Positions 52,777-63,484 of a stretch of 64,000 nt of DNA are shown in pieces. Below the pieces are notes generated by a model. It was not told the origin of the DNA. It saw only the letters and a list, made by a program, of their open reading frames with translations, and made no database searches. Made by a program: the position numbers and the translations under genes. This stretch comes from Streptomyces sp. NBC_00190 (GTDB lineage: Bacteria; Actinomycetota; Actinomycetes; Streptomycetales; Streptomycetaceae). The first letter of the stretch is position 1. Each line of letters begins with the position of its first letter. The stretch is taken from positions 7,378,001 to 7,442,000 of the forward strand of contig NZ_CP108131.1 of assembly GCF_036203305.1 (NCBI RefSeq). The letters run 5' to 3'.

Positions 52777-53637
52777 GTGATCGATTTCCTTGCTGACACC
52801 CCGGTCGCCGGCAGCCTGGACACCGTGTGGCACGCGGGCTGGCCGTCGCCCAAGCACGACCCCTTCCCCGAGATCCAGATCCACGCGTACACCGAGAACA
52901 CGGTGATCCTGCGCCAGAACAAGTCCGTGCACTACGAGGCACCCTTCCTCTTCCTCCTCTTCGGGAACGAGAGCGCGCTGCTCATCGACACCGGCGCCAC
53001 CTCCGACCCCGGCCACTTCCCGCTGCGCGCGACGGTCGACGCGCTGATCGAGGACTGGCTGGTGCGCAACCCCCGCGCGCAGTACGGGCTGACGGTCACC
53101 CACACCCACGGCCACGGCGACCACATCGCGGCCGACGGGCAGTTCACCGACAGGCCCGGCACCACGGTCGTCGGCCACGTCCTGGACGAGGTCACGGCCC
53201 ACTTCGGGCTCGAAGGCTGGCCGCACGGTACGGCCGAACTGGACCTGGGCGGGCGGATCCTCGACCTCGTCCCCGGCCCCGGCCACCACTCCGCGGCCGT
53301 GGTGTTCTACGACCGGCACACCGGCCTCCTGCTGACCGGCGACTCCCTCTACCCCGGGCGGCTCTACGTGCAAGACCGGGCCGCGTATGCCGAGACCGTG
53401 GACCGGCTCCTGGACTTCTGCGCGACCAGGCCGGTCACCCACGTCCTCGGCTGCCACATCGAGATGACCACCACGGCGGACACCGACTATCCCCGCGGCA
53501 CCACCTACCAGCCGGACGAGCCTCCGCTCCAGCTCACCGCGGCGCATCTGCGCACCCTGCGCCAGGCCCTCGCCGAGACCGCGGGACAGCCGGGCTCCCA
53601 CCCGTGCGGCGATTTCATCGTGGTGTACACCTCCTGA
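52777..53637 (+). CDS. MBL-fold metallo-hydrolase
   Basis: 286 residues with the metallo-beta-lactamase metal motif THTHGHGDHIAADG, later His (GPGHHSAAVVFY) and Asp (LLLTGDSLYPG) and final His (LGCHIEM). A general cytoplasmic hydrolase, glyoxalase II or lactonase type; the substrate is unknown. GTG start. It converges with the acyl-CoA synthetase gene, the two stops only about 25 bp apart. Confidence 0.9.
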   Translation: MIDFLADTPVAGSLDTVWHAGWPSPKHDPFPEIQIHAYTENTVILRQNKSVHYEAPFLFLLFGNESALLIDTGATSDPGHFPLRATVDALIEDWLVRNPRAQYGLTVTHTHGHGDHIAADGQFTDRPGTTVVGHVLDEVTAHFGLEGWPHGTAELDLGGRILDLVPGPGHHSAAVVFYDRHTGLLLTGDSLYPGRLYVQDRAAYAETVDRLLDFCATRPVTHVLGCHIEMTTTADTDYPRGTTYQPDEPPLQLTAAHLRTLRQALAETAGQPGSHPCGDFIVVYTS

Positions 53638-53662
53638 CCGACAGACAGGCCCTGGCCTCCTG

Positions 53663-55288
53663 TCACGGGCGGCCCAGCAGGCGGGCCGCCGTCTCGCGCA
53701 TCTCGATCTTGCGGATCTTCCCGGTGACCGTCATCGGGAACTCGTCCACGACGTGGACGTAGCGCGGGATCTTGAAGTGGGCGAGCCGGCCGTCGCAGTA
53801 CGCCCGTACCCCGGCGGCGGTCAGCGGCTCGGCGCCCTCGCGCATCCGGACCCAGGCCATCAGCTCCTCCCCGTACTTCGGGTCCGGTACGCCGATGACC
53901 TGGACGTCCAGGATGTCCGGGTGGGCGTGGAGGAACTCCTCGATCTCGCGCGGGTAGACGTTCTCCCCGCCGCGGATGACCATGTCCTTGATGCGGCCGG
54001 TGATGCTCAGGTAGCCGTCCTCGTCCATGACCGCCAGGTCGCCCGTGTGCATCCAGCGGGCCGCGTCGACGGCCTCGGCGGTGCGCTCCGGCTCGCCCCA
54101 GTAACCGAGCATCACCGAGTAGCCGCGGGTGCACAGCTCGCCCGGTTCCCCGCGCGGCACGGTCCGCCCGGACCCCGGATCGACGACCTTCACCTCCAGG
54201 TGCGGGCCGACCCGGCCCACGGTCGACACCCGGCGCTCGACGGAGTCGTCCGCGCGGGTCTGCGTCGACACGGGCGAGGTCTCCGTCATCCCGTAGCAGA
54301 TGGACACCTCGGCCATGCCCATCCGGTCGATGACCTCCTTCATCACCTCGACCGGACAGGGCGAGCCCGCCATGATGCCCGTCCGCAGGCTGGACAGGTC
54401 GTACGAAGCGAAGCCCGGGTCCGCGAGCTCGGCGATGAACATGGTGGGGACCCCGTACAGCGAGGTGCACGACTCCGCCGCGACCGCGGCCAGGGTCGCC
54501 GCCGGATCGAACGACGGCGCCGGGATCACCATGGCCGCGCCGTGGCTGGTGCACGCGAGGTTGCCCATCACCATGCCGAAGCAGTGGTAGAAGGGCACCG
54601 GGATGCAGACCCGGTCCTGCTCGGTGTAGTGGCACAACTCGCCGACGAAGAAGCCGTTGTTGAGGATGTTGTGGTGTGAGAGGGTCGCGCCCTTGGGGAA
54701 GCCCGTGGTCCCCGAGGTGTATTGAATGTTGATCGGGTCGTCCGGGCTGAGCGAGGCCTGTGCCCGGGCGAGGTCGGCGGGGTCGCCCCGGCGGCCGCGC
54801 TCCAGCAGGGAGGTCCAGCCGGGCCCCTCCAACAGGACCGTGAACTCCAGTTCCGGGCAGCGCGGCCGTACCTCCTCGATCATGCCCGCGTAGTCGGAGG
54901 TCTTGAAGCGTTCCGCCGCGACCAGCAGCCGGATCCCGGACTGCCGCAGGACGTACTCCAGTTCGTGGGAGCGGTAGGCGGGGTTCACGGTGACGAGCAC
55001 CGCCCCGATCCTGGCGGTGGCGTACTGGACCAGCGTCCACTCGGCGCGGTTCGGCGCCCAGATCCCGACCCGGTCCCCCTTGACGATGCCGAGGTCCAGC
55101 AGCCCGAGCGCGAGGGAGTCGACATCGGCGGCCAGCTCCGCGTACGTCCACCGGCGCCCGGCGGCCATGTCGATCAGGGCGTCGTGACCGGGGAACCGGC
55201 GGACGGTGCGGTCCAGGTTCTCGCCGATCGTGTCGCCCAGCAGCGGCACGTCACAGACACCGGACGCATAACTCGACGCGGAGGACAC
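53663..55288 (-). CDS. AMP-binding acyl-CoA synthetase
   Basis: 541 residues of the ANL superfamily: [18 protein letters not shown] (P-loop), [51 protein letters not shown] and the C-terminal Lys ([11 protein letters not shown]). Closest in pattern to medium-chain fatty acyl-CoA synthetases (FadD3/AcsA-like). It activates a carboxylic acid to its CoA thioester in the cytoplasm. GTG start after CAGGAG. Confidence 0.93.
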   Translation of the reverse strand: MSSASSYASGVCDVPLLGDTIGENLDRTVRRFPGHDALIDMAAGRRWTYAELAADVDSLALGLLDLGIVKGDRVGIWAPNRAEWTLVQYATARIGAVLVTVNPAYRSHELEYVLRQSGIRLLVAAERFKTSDYAGMIEEVRPRCPELEFTVLLEGPGWTSLLERGRRGDPADLARAQASLSPDDPINIQYTSGTTGFPKGATLSHHNILNNGFFVGELCHYTEQDRVCIPVPFYHCFGMVMGNLACTSHGAAMVIPAPSFDPAATLAAVAAESCTSLYGVPTMFIAELADPGFASYDLSSLRTGIMAGSPCPVEVMKEVIDRMGMAEVSICYGMTETSPVSTQTRADDSVERRVSTVGRVGPHLEVKVVDPGSGRTVPRGEPGELCTRGYSVMLGYWGEPERTAEAVDAARWMHTGDLAVMDEDGYLSITGRIKDMVIRGGENVYPREIEEFLHAHPDILDVQVIGVPDPKYGEELMAWVRMREGAEPLTAAGVRAYCDGRLAHFKIPRYVHVVDEFPMTVTGKIRKIEMRETAARLLGRP

Positions 55289-55351
55289 ACGTATCTCCTG
55301 GGTTCGGTGGCGGGGCGCGGTTCCCGGCGGGCCGGCGTCCTCTCATGATCC

Positions 55352-55393
55352 CCGCCGCCCGGTCCGCGGGCTACCCCCCGGACCGGGCGGCGG
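55352..55393 (-). terminator. Hairpin terminator
   Basis: Perfect 15-bp stem (55352-55366 with 55379-55393), 12-base loop, right after the stop of the serine hydrolase gene (minus strand). Confidence 0.7.
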
Positions 55394-55406
55394 TACTCGG
55401 GCACTC

Positions 55407-56728
<1,322 letters not shown>

Positions 56729-56910
56729 GTCCGACCTTATGGAAGATCGACAGCGGCATCCGCGACCGACGGCGTCGGCGAGGGGGCGGCACGGGCCGCC
56801 GGCGCCTGCGCCGCCGGGTCCGGCCGGGCGCCTCATCCCGACAGGAGGTCCGCCGGACGGGGAAGGGGCAGAATTGACGGGAAGCCGGGAAGCCCGAAAG
56901 GGGGCGTCTG

Positions 56911-58992
56911 GTGCCGACGGATCCGCCAGGGGGCGAGCGGTCTCCCGGCCTCCTGTGGTCGGAGCCGGGCACGCTGCTGGAGCACGTGGCCGTTGCGGTG
57001 TTCGGCCTCGACGACCAGGGCCGCGTCCGGTACTGGGGACCCGGCGCCGAAACCCTGTTCGGATACCCGCCGGAAGCCGTGCTGACCGCGTCGGCCGACG
57101 TCCTGTTCCCCGACCCGCCCGCGGGCCGTCCGGCCGCGGCCGCGCAGCTGGCGGAGCGCGCCCGGACCCTGGGTTACTGGCGGGTCCGCATGCCTGCCGC
57201 GCACCGTGACGGCACGGTCTTCGACTGCGGCTTCCGGGTCTTCCCCGTCACGGGCCCCGGCGGCGGTTCCGTGATCATGGGCCTGGCCAGCAAGGGCGCG
57301 GAACTCGACCGGGTGAAGACGAACCTGACCTTCCTCGACGCACTGTTCGAGACCTGCCCGATCGGCCTGGTCATGTTCGACGAACAGCTGCGGTACGTCC
57401 ACCTCAATCAGGCGCTGGCCGACATGGACGGCATGCCCATCACGGAGCACCTCGGCCGGCGGATGACGGAGATCATGCTCACGTCCGACGAGGGCGAGTT
57501 CGAGCGCACGCTACGGACCGTCGCCGAGCAGGGCCGCCCCGTGGTCGGGGCCCTGGTGGGCCTGCGCACACCGGGCCGCCCCGACCGCGACCAGGTCCGG
57601 TCCGTGAGCCTCTTCGCGCTCAGCGGGGCCGGCGACACGCGCCCCGGCGTGGGCGGGCTGCTGGTCGACGTCACCGACCGGGAGCAGGCCATTCTGGAGG
57701 CCACGGCGGCCCGCCAACGGCTCGCCCTGCTGGACCGGGCCGCGGGCCGGATCGGCACCACCCTGGACCTGAACGTCACCGCACGGGAACTGGTCGAGAC
57801 CGTCGTCCCGGAATTCTGTGACGGCTCCGTCGTGGAACTCGTGGAGTGGATGGACGAGGGGGAGGCCTTTGACCCGGAGCGGCCGCTGATCACCCGCCGC
57901 ATCGGAGCAGGGACCAGCCTGCCCCCGCCCGCCGACGAACTCGTCGGCGGGCTGCAACGCGTCACCTACCCGCCGGGTTCCGCCATCCACGACATCCTGC
58001 TGACCGGACGCCCGCTCTCGGTCCCCGTCAACGAGGAGTTCGTGACCCGGACCGTCGCCCACCAGGACCGCGCCGAGCTGCTGCGGGGCAGCGGGCTGGC
58101 CTGCATCCTGATCGCCCCGCTCGTCGCCAGGGGAACGGTGCAGGGCGTCACCATGTTCGGCAGGTCCGGTGCCCGCCCCGCCTTCACGGAGGAAGACCTC
58201 GCCCTTGCCTCCGAGCTGGCCTCCCGCGCCGCGCTGTGCCTGGACAACGCACGCCTCTACGGCCGGGTCCAGGACATCGCGCTCACCCTTCAGCGGGCCC
58301 TGCTCCCCGGCGCCACGGGGGCCGGACCGTATGTGCGCGTGGCCCACCGGTACCTGCCGGCCGGCCATGCCACGGAGGTGGGCGGTGACTGGTACGACGT
58401 GATCAGCCTGCCCGGAGACCGGGTGGCCCTCGTCGTCGGCGACGTGATGGGCCACGGGGTGGAGGCGGCCGCGGCCATGGGCCGGCTGCGCATCACCGCC
58501 AAGGCGCTGGCCCGGCACCACACCGATCCCGGCGCGCTGCTCGCCGAACTCGACAACTGCGCGCACGAAGCCGGGATCGAGCTGGCCACCTGCCTCTACC
58601 TCCTCTACGACCCGGCGACCGGGCGTGCCCGCATGGCCAACGCGGGCCATCCGCCGCTTCTGGTCCGCCGCCCGGACGGCACGGTCGACACGGTGGCCGC
58701 CGCCGCGGCCGTGCCGCTGGGAGTGGGCGGGATCCCGTTCACGACGACGGAGCTGGACCTTCCGGAGGGGGCCACCCTCGCCCTGTACACCGACGGCCTC
58801 ATCGAAGTCAGGGGCCGCGACATCGAAGCCGGCCTGGACGCCCTGCGCGACCAACTGCGCCGGGCCGAGGGCACGATGGAGGAGGCGGCCGACCGCATCC
58901 TCGCGAACCTGCTCCACGGCAGCCCCGTCGACGACACGGTCCTGGTCCTGGCCCAGGTCAGCCGTGCACCCGGCATGCCGCGAGGCGAGTGA
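56911..58992 (+). CDS. PAS-PAS-GAF-PP2C (SpoIIE-type) phosphatase
   Basis: 693 residues: two PAS domains (about 20-140 and 145-270), GAF (about 280-445) and a SpoIIE-type phosphatase (about 460-690) with intact metal motifs GGDWYDVI, VVGDVMGHG, YTDGLIEVR and VDDTVLVL. No ATPase domain follows, unlike the protein at 8506-10650. It would dephosphorylate an anti-anti-sigma factor (STAS protein); the sensory signal is unknown. GTG start. Confidence 0.92.
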   Translation: MPTDPPGGERSPGLLWSEPGTLLEHVAVAVFGLDDQGRVRYWGPGAETLFGYPPEAVLTASADVLFPDPPAGRPAAAAQLAERARTLGYWRVRMPAAHRDGTVFDCGFRVFPVTGPGGGSVIMGLASKGAELDRVKTNLTFLDALFETCPIGLVMFDEQLRYVHLNQALADMDGMPITEHLGRRMTEIMLTSDEGEFERTLRTVAEQGRPVVGALVGLRTPGRPDRDQVRSVSLFALSGAGDTRPGVGGLLVDVTDREQAILEATAARQRLALLDRAAGRIGTTLDLNVTARELVETVVPEFCDGSVVELVEWMDEGEAFDPERPLITRRIGAGTSLPPPADELVGGLQRVTYPPGSAIHDILLTGRPLSVPVNEEFVTRTVAHQDRAELLRGSGLACILIAPLVARGTVQGVTMFGRSGARPAFTEEDLALASELASRAALCLDNARLYGRVQDIALTLQRALLPGATGAGPYVRVAHRYLPAGHATEVGGDWYDVISLPGDRVALVVGDVMGHGVEAAAAMGRLRITAKALARHHTDPGALLAELDNCAHEAGIELATCLYLLYDPATGRARMANAGHPPLLVRRPDGTVDTVAAAAAVPLGVGGIPFTTTELDLPEGATLALYTDGLIEVRGRDIEAGLDALRDQLRRAEGTMEEAADRILANLLHGSPVDDTVLVLAQVSRAPGMPRGE

Positions 58993-59120
58993 GGCCGTCC
59001 CGGTGCCGGACGGCCCGTACGGACCTGCCGGCGGCGTGGGGAGGCTCCCTCGGGCCGTGCGAGGCTTGTCCCGGACACAGGACCGGCGCACAGCCGGGCA
59101 TACCGGAGGGGACCCGCACC

Positions 59121-59771
59121 ATGCACACGCCGAGCCGGCCGGAAGACCTCGAACCTCCGGAGCTGCTCTGGGCCAGGGCCGTGACCCTGGCCGTGATCGA
59201 CACCGCCTGTTCCGACCGGTCCGAGTACGCCGTCGACGACGACGGCGTGTGGTGCCACTCCACCGGCGCGGGCGGCTGGTGGCGCCTGACCCTGCTCGAC
59301 GGGGGCGCACGCGCGGTCTTCTGCGGCCAGGACCCGGACGGCAGCCACACCCATGTCGGCGGCGAGCAGATCGACTTCCTGGCGGGCGGCCCCGACTGGC
59401 TGCCGTGGGACCTGCTGCGCGACGACGCGGCCGGCAACCTCTTCGGCTTCGTCTACTGGTGGCAGGACGGCGCGTGGCACCGCATCCCCTACCCGGACGA
59501 GGTGCCGGAGGACGGGCTGGACGGCGCCGCGCCCTGGGCCGGCTCGCAGGAGGAGTTCCTCGGACTCGCCGTGGCCTCGTACGACGCCCCGTACGGGCGG
59601 GAGCGGATGCTGACCGAGGCCGCCCTGCGGTTCGCGGAGCGGGCGCGGGAGCGCAAGGCCGACGAGGCGGCCGTGGCGGCGCTGCTGGCGCCGGCCTTCG
59701 TCGAGGACCGTCCCGCGCCGCGCCTCGACGTGGCGCTCGCCCTCGCCGTGCGCGCGCGAGTCGTCGCGTAG
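59121..59771 (+). CDS. Hypothetical protein
   Basis: 216 residues, soluble, acidic and Trp-rich (GAGGWWRLTLLDGGAR, GGPDWLPWDLL, FGFVYWWQDGAWHRIPYPDEVPE), with a helical C-terminus rich in Ala/Arg (ALRFAERARERKADEAAVAALLAP). It looks like a conserved Streptomyces protein but I cannot place it with confidence in a named family. ATG 59121 follows GGAGGGG. It follows the PP2C gene by 128 bp and might be in the same transcript. Confidence 0.75.
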   Translation: MHTPSRPEDLEPPELLWARAVTLAVIDTACSDRSEYAVDDDGVWCHSTGAGGWWRLTLLDGGARAVFCGQDPDGSHTHVGGEQIDFLAGGPDWLPWDLLRDDAAGNLFGFVYWWQDGAWHRIPYPDEVPEDGLDGAAPWAGSQEEFLGLAVASYDAPYGRERMLTEAALRFAERARERKADEAAVAALLAPAFVEDRPAPRLDVALALAVRARVVA

Positions 59772-59785
59772 CGGCCGTTCGCAAC

Positions 59786-59828
59786 GGGACGGGCCCGCCG
59801 CACATGGTGTGCGAGACGGGCCCGTCCC
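59786..59828. terminator. Bidirectional hairpin terminator
   Basis: A 12-bp outer stem (59786-59797 with 59817-59828) encloses an inner CGCACA/TGTGCG hairpin, between the hypothetical gene (+) and the chitinase (-). Confidence 0.75.
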
Positions 59829-59834
59829 CCGCGG

Positions 59835-61316
59835 CTACTTGAACGCCGCGAACGCCTTGGTGAAGGCCAGCGGCTCCTGGAGGACGGAACTGCACGTGGC
59901 GTCCGCGTGGTTGACGGCCCCGGCCGCGCACTGCCGGTCCCGGGCCGAGGACCACATCGCCAGCCGGCCGATCCCCTTGGCCGCCGCGAAGTCGACGAGC
60001 TGCGAGGCGTCGGAGACGGTGAAGATCTCGGTCGCCACGTCGTTGACGCCGATCATCGGCGTGACGGCCACCGCCTTCCAGGCCGCCGCGTCGGAGAGCC
60101 CGAGCACACCCTTGATCTGGGCCTGGGTGGCCGTCGCGGCCTGGATCGCGTACTGCCCCATGTCCCCGCTGTACGCGGGCCCGTAGTCCATCGCCATGAC
60201 GTTGACGGCGTCGACCCGCACGCCGTTCTTCCGGGCGTCGGCCAGCAGTGCCACCCCCGGCTGGGTCAGCCCCTCGGGCATCACGGGCAGGGTGAATGCC
60301 ACGTCCAGGCCCGGGTGGGACTTCTGGAGCCGGGCGATGGCCTGGGCGCGGCGCGCGTTGGCCGCGGTGTCGGGCAGGGCGGCGCCCTCGATGTCGAAGT
60401 CGACCTTGGTGAGCCCGTACTGGTCGACGACCTTTCCGTAGGCGGCGGCCAGCTCGTCGACGGTGGCGCAGTTCAGCGCCAGTTCGTGCCCGGCGGCCCC
60501 GCCGAAGGACACGCGGACGTCGCCGCCCTTGGCCCGCAGCGCGCCGATCTGGCTCGCGACCTTGTCGCTCGCGAGGTCCGTGACACCGCCCCACAGGGGT
60601 GCGCAGCCGCCGCCGGAGGTGATGAACGCGAGGTGGAACTCCTTCACGCCGGTCCTGGTCGCGGTGTCGACCAGGTCGTACGCGGGGTACAGCGAGGTGT
60701 CCACGTACGGGGCGAAGCGCGCGCCGGGAGTGGCGGGGGAAGTCGCGGTGGGGGTGGGCGACGTCGTCCGGGTCGGCGTCGCGGTCGCGGTGGCCGTGGG
60801 CGCGGAGGTGGGTGCGGAGGTGGGTGCGGACGTGGGCCGGACGGTGGGCCGCCCGGTCGGACCGGCCGTCGCGCCCTGGTCCACCGAGCACTTCAGCCCG
60901 TTGATGCGGCAGCCGGTCGGGTCGCCCGGGGCGCCGGAGCCGCTGGTCACGAAGCCGACGGTGACGGAGGCTCCCGCCGCCAGCTGCCGGTTCCAGCTCG
61001 CGGGCTTCACGGTGACGTGCTGCCCGTCGACCGTGTGGACACCGTTCCACAGGGAGTCGACCTTCACCCCGGTCGGCAGGTCGAACTGGAGGGTCCAGTC
61101 CGACTGGGCCTGCCCGGTGTTGTTGGTGATGACGTACTGGCCGGTGTAACCGCCGCTCCAGGAGCTGGATTTCGTGTACACCGCTCCGACGGAACTCGCC
61201 TGTGCGGTACCGGTCAACGCGAAGGCCGCGCCGCCGATCACTGCCGCCGCCACGATCGCGCCCGTGACCTTCGCCGCCCGGCTCGTCGTACGCCGGTGCC
61301 CACTTGTCCTGCTCAT
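59835..61316 (-). CDS. Secreted chitinase, CBM2 + GH18
   Basis: 493 residues: signal peptide (to about 40), a CBM2 cellulose/chitin-binding module (about 41-145, with SWSGGYTGQYVITNNTG and SWNRQLAAGASVTVGF), a Thr/Pro/Ser/Ala linker of short repeats (about 155-200) and a GH18 domain with the DxxDxDxE-type site ending in Glu310 (VDFDIEG). The catalytic domain is a short, chitinase A/C-like barrel. It degrades chitin outside the cell. A 12-bp-armed inverted repeat lies upstream. Confidence 0.93.
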   Translation of the reverse strand: MSRTSGHRRTTSRAAKVTGAIVAAAVIGGAAFALTGTAQASSVGAVYTKSSSWSGGYTGQYVITNNTGQAQSDWTLQFDLPTGVKVDSLWNGVHTVDGQHVTVKPASWNRQLAAGASVTVGFVTSGSGAPGDPTGCRINGLKCSVDQGATAGPTGRPTVRPTSAPTSAPTSAPTATATATPTRTTSPTPTATSPATPGARFAPYVDTSLYPAYDLVDTATRTGVKEFHLAFITSGGGCAPLWGGVTDLASDKVASQIGALRAKGGDVRVSFGGAAGHELALNCATVDELAAAYGKVVDQYGLTKVDFDIEGAALPDTAANARRAQAIARLQKSHPGLDVAFTLPVMPEGLTQPGVALLADARKNGVRVDAVNVMAMDYGPAYSGDMGQYAIQAATATQAQIKGVLGLSDAAAWKAVAVTPMIGVNDVATEIFTVSDASQLVDFAAAKGIGRLAMWSSARDRQCAAGAVNHADATCSSVLQEPLAFTKAFAAFK

Positions 61317-61371
61317 CGCGTGCCTGCCTCTGTGTTACTGGGGAGTTGGGAGGACGAGTCAGCACGCTAGC

Positions 61372-61405
61372 CGCCCCGAAACGGACATCCGTTCGTTTCG
61401 GGGCG
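61372..61405. promoter_or_regulatory. Inverted repeat upstream of the chitinase gene
   Basis: 12-bp perfect arms (61372-61383 with 61394-61405) around a 10-base centre, 56 bp upstream of the chitinase start. It does not match the DasR site consensus (ACTGGTCTAGACCA), so it is either another operator or an RNA hairpin. Confidence 0.45.
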
Positions 61406-61485
61406 CCACCCGCGAAGCTTAGGTTCCAGTTAAGGCAGAGGAAAGAAGGGCCTCAGGAAGCGGGCCGCGGAGCTACGCTCCGGAG

Positions 61486-61851
61486 ATGGAGCGTGCAGAG
61501 GTTCTCAAGCGAGTCATCGGGATTCTCACGGAAGCCCAGGAGATCCGTCGGGCGGCGGAGGCCGGTGAGGACGACGACATCCATGAACGCGATGCCGGGG
61601 TCGTCACCAAGCTGCTGAACGAGATGCTGCCGTCCATCAGCGTCCCGGCCGAATCCTCTCCCCAACAGGTGGCCCGACTGGTCGCGGAGGCGCTCGGTCC
61701 CGCACTGCAGACCATGGTGGCCGGCTTCAGCCTCGCCTTCACCAGCCTCGCGATGGCGCACGACGGCGGCCGGACGGACCTCTCCGCGATCGACGTCCTG
61801 CAGCAGCTCGCGCTCGAAGTGGAGGCAGGGGTCTACGACGAGGACGCCTGA
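61486..61851 (+). CDS. Hypothetical small protein
   Basis: 121 residues, acidic and mostly helical (ERAEVLKRVIGILTEAQEIRRAAEAGEDDD, ARLVAEALGPALQTMVAGFSLAFTSLAMAHD). It has no membrane span or signal peptide. I do not recognise the family. ATG 61486 has GGAG nearby. Divergent from the chitinase gene and convergent with the VOC gene (20 bp between stops). Confidence 0.6.
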   Translation: MERAEVLKRVIGILTEAQEIRRAAEAGEDDDIHERDAGVVTKLLNEMLPSISVPAESSPQQVARLVAEALGPALQTMVAGFSLAFTSLAMAHDGGRTDLSAIDVLQQLALEVEAGVYDEDA

Positions 61852-61870
61852 GCCGCCGTCCGGCGAGGGT

Positions 61871-62248
61871 TCAGCCGTGGGTGGTGTCGATGACGCAGAA
61901 GCGGTTGCCCTCGGGGTCGGCCAGGACCACGAAGTCCGGGTCCTGCGGGTAGGAGTCCCAGTCGACGTGCCGGGCGCCCAGGGACACCAGGCGCGCGACC
62001 TCCGCCTCCTGCTCCGCCGCGTCCCCGGCGTACAGGTCGAGGTGGACGCGCGGATGGTCCTGTACGGGCGAGGTGCTGCGGCCGAGGGCCAGGCCGGGGC
62101 CCCGGCCGTCGGCGGGGACCAGGACGGTCCAGCCGGGGTCCACCTCGCCGCCCCGCGGGACGTAGCCGAGCGCCTGCGCCCAGAATGCCGCCGCCCGCCG
62201 GACGTCCGCGGCGCCCATGACGATCGTTCCGATGTTCAGCATGATCAT
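61871..62248 (-). CDS. VOC-family (glyoxalase-like) protein
   Basis: 125 residues with the VOC pattern: IGTIVMGAADVRRAAAFWAQALGYV, HPRVHLDLYAG and DPEGNRFCVIDT. Glyoxalase/bleomycin-resistance fold; the substrate is unknown. ATG 62242 or 62248 both possible; neither has a good ribosome site, so translation may depend on coupling to the PP2C gene 17 bp upstream. Confidence 0.85.
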   Translation of the reverse strand: MIMLNIGTIVMGAADVRRAAAFWAQALGYVPRGGEVDPGWTVLVPADGRGPGLALGRSTSPVQDHPRVHLDLYAGDAAEQEAEVARLVSLGARHVDWDSYPQDPDFVVLADPEGNRFCVIDTTHG

Positions 62249-62265
62249 ATTGTGGGGTACCGGAA

Positions 62266-63363
62266 CTAGGAGAGACGTTCGATCGCCACCATCGCCGCGT
62301 CGTCGCCGAGGGTGCTGCCGGCCGCGTGGGCGAGCAGGTCCTCGCACAGCCGGTCCAGGAGGGCACGGGGGTGCAGGCCGGACCAGGCGGCCGCGTGTTC
62401 CGTGAGGGGGTAGAACACGCCGGCCCGGTCGCGCGCCTCCAGGACCCCGTCCGTGTACAGGAGCAGGACGTCTCCCGCCACGAAGGCGAAGCTCTGCGCG
62501 GTGACCGAGGATTCCATCAGCCCGGCCAGGCCGAGCGGCGGAGCGGGCTGGGCCACGTCCAGCGGGACGGCCCGGCCGTCGCGCAGCAGCAGCGGCGGCG
62601 GATGGCCGCAGCTGACGAGGTGCAGCACGGGCTCCTCGTCGGGGATGTCCAGGACGGCCGCCGTGATGAAGCTTTCGCCCCGATCGCCGGAGTCGTCCAG
62701 GTCCGGGGAGACCGCCGCCTCCAGATAGGCCACCAGCCCCGGCAGACCGGCCTCCTGGTGGGCGGCCGCCCGGAAGGCGCCGAGGACGAGCGCGGCGTCC
62801 CCGACCGCACCCAGCCCCTTGCCCCGGACATCGCCGATGATCAGGCGCGTCCCGGAGGCCGTACGGGCGGCGGCGTACAGATCTCCGCCGATCTGGGCCT
62901 CGGCCGCCGCCGCCAGGTACACCGAGGCGACGCCCAGCGGGCCCATCCGATCGCGCAGCGGGCGCAGGACCACCTCCTGCGCGGTCTCGGCCACCGACCG
63001 CAGCTGGAGCAGTTCCTTCTCGTGCACCTCGCGCAGGTGGGCGAAGACCGTCACGAACACCGAGATCATGATCAGCGCGACGATCTGGAAGGTGTGGTTC
63101 AGATCGGTCAGGGTCGTGCGCGTCGCCGCCACCACCGTTTGGGCCAGTACGGCGACCAGCCCGACGAACCCCGTCATCCACGGCCCGGCGAACGAAGCGG
63201 TCACGGCCGGTGCGGCGACCAGGAAGGGACCGAGGTGGACATCGCGCGGAGCGAGGATGTCGACCACCGTGACCAGCGCGATCAACACGAACGGAACCGC
63301 CAGCTGCGCGTGGCGCACTGTCCGGGATCGCGGGTGGGGCACGTACGACAGCCGGAGATCCAT
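62266..63363 (-). CDS. Membrane-bound PP2C (SpoIIE-type) phosphatase
   Basis: 365 residues: about three membrane segments (about 24-115: AQLAVPFVLIALVTVVDIL, FLVAAPAVTASFAG..VGLVAVLAQTVVA, IVALIMISVFVTVFA), a helical stalk and a SpoIIE phosphatase with intact motifs GGDLYAAART, IIGDVRGKGLGAV, YTDGVLEAR and GDDAAMVAI. It would dephosphorylate a STAS-type partner at the membrane. ATG 63363 (AGGAGAG before it) is preferred; ATG 63378 is also possible. Confidence 0.9.
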   Translation of the reverse strand: MDLRLSYVPHPRSRTVRHAQLAVPFVLIALVTVVDILAPRDVHLGPFLVAAPAVTASFAGPWMTGFVGLVAVLAQTVVAATRTTLTDLNHTFQIVALIMISVFVTVFAHLREVHEKELLQLRSVAETAQEVVLRPLRDRMGPLGVASVYLAAAAEAQIGGDLYAAARTASGTRLIIGDVRGKGLGAVGDAALVLGAFRAAAHQEAGLPGLVAYLEAAVSPDLDDSGDRGESFITAAVLDIPDEEPVLHLVSCGHPPPLLLRDGRAVPLDVAQPAPPLGLAGLMESSVTAQSFAFVAGDVLLLYTDGVLEARDRAGVFYPLTEHAAAWSGLHPRALLDRLCEDLLAHAAGSTLGDDAAMVAIERLS

Positions 63364-63484
63364 CTCTCCTGCATACACCGCTGGGGGTTCCGTGTCTTCC
63401 AGCCCCGGCCGTCGCGGGCTTCCCTTCGCGACGCCGTCGCGCGGAACCGTCAGCCCGCGAACGCCCGTGGCCTGCCCGCCCCGG

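Noticed and set aside
61372..61405. DasR site for the chitinase
   Set aside because: The sequence does not match the DasR consensus.
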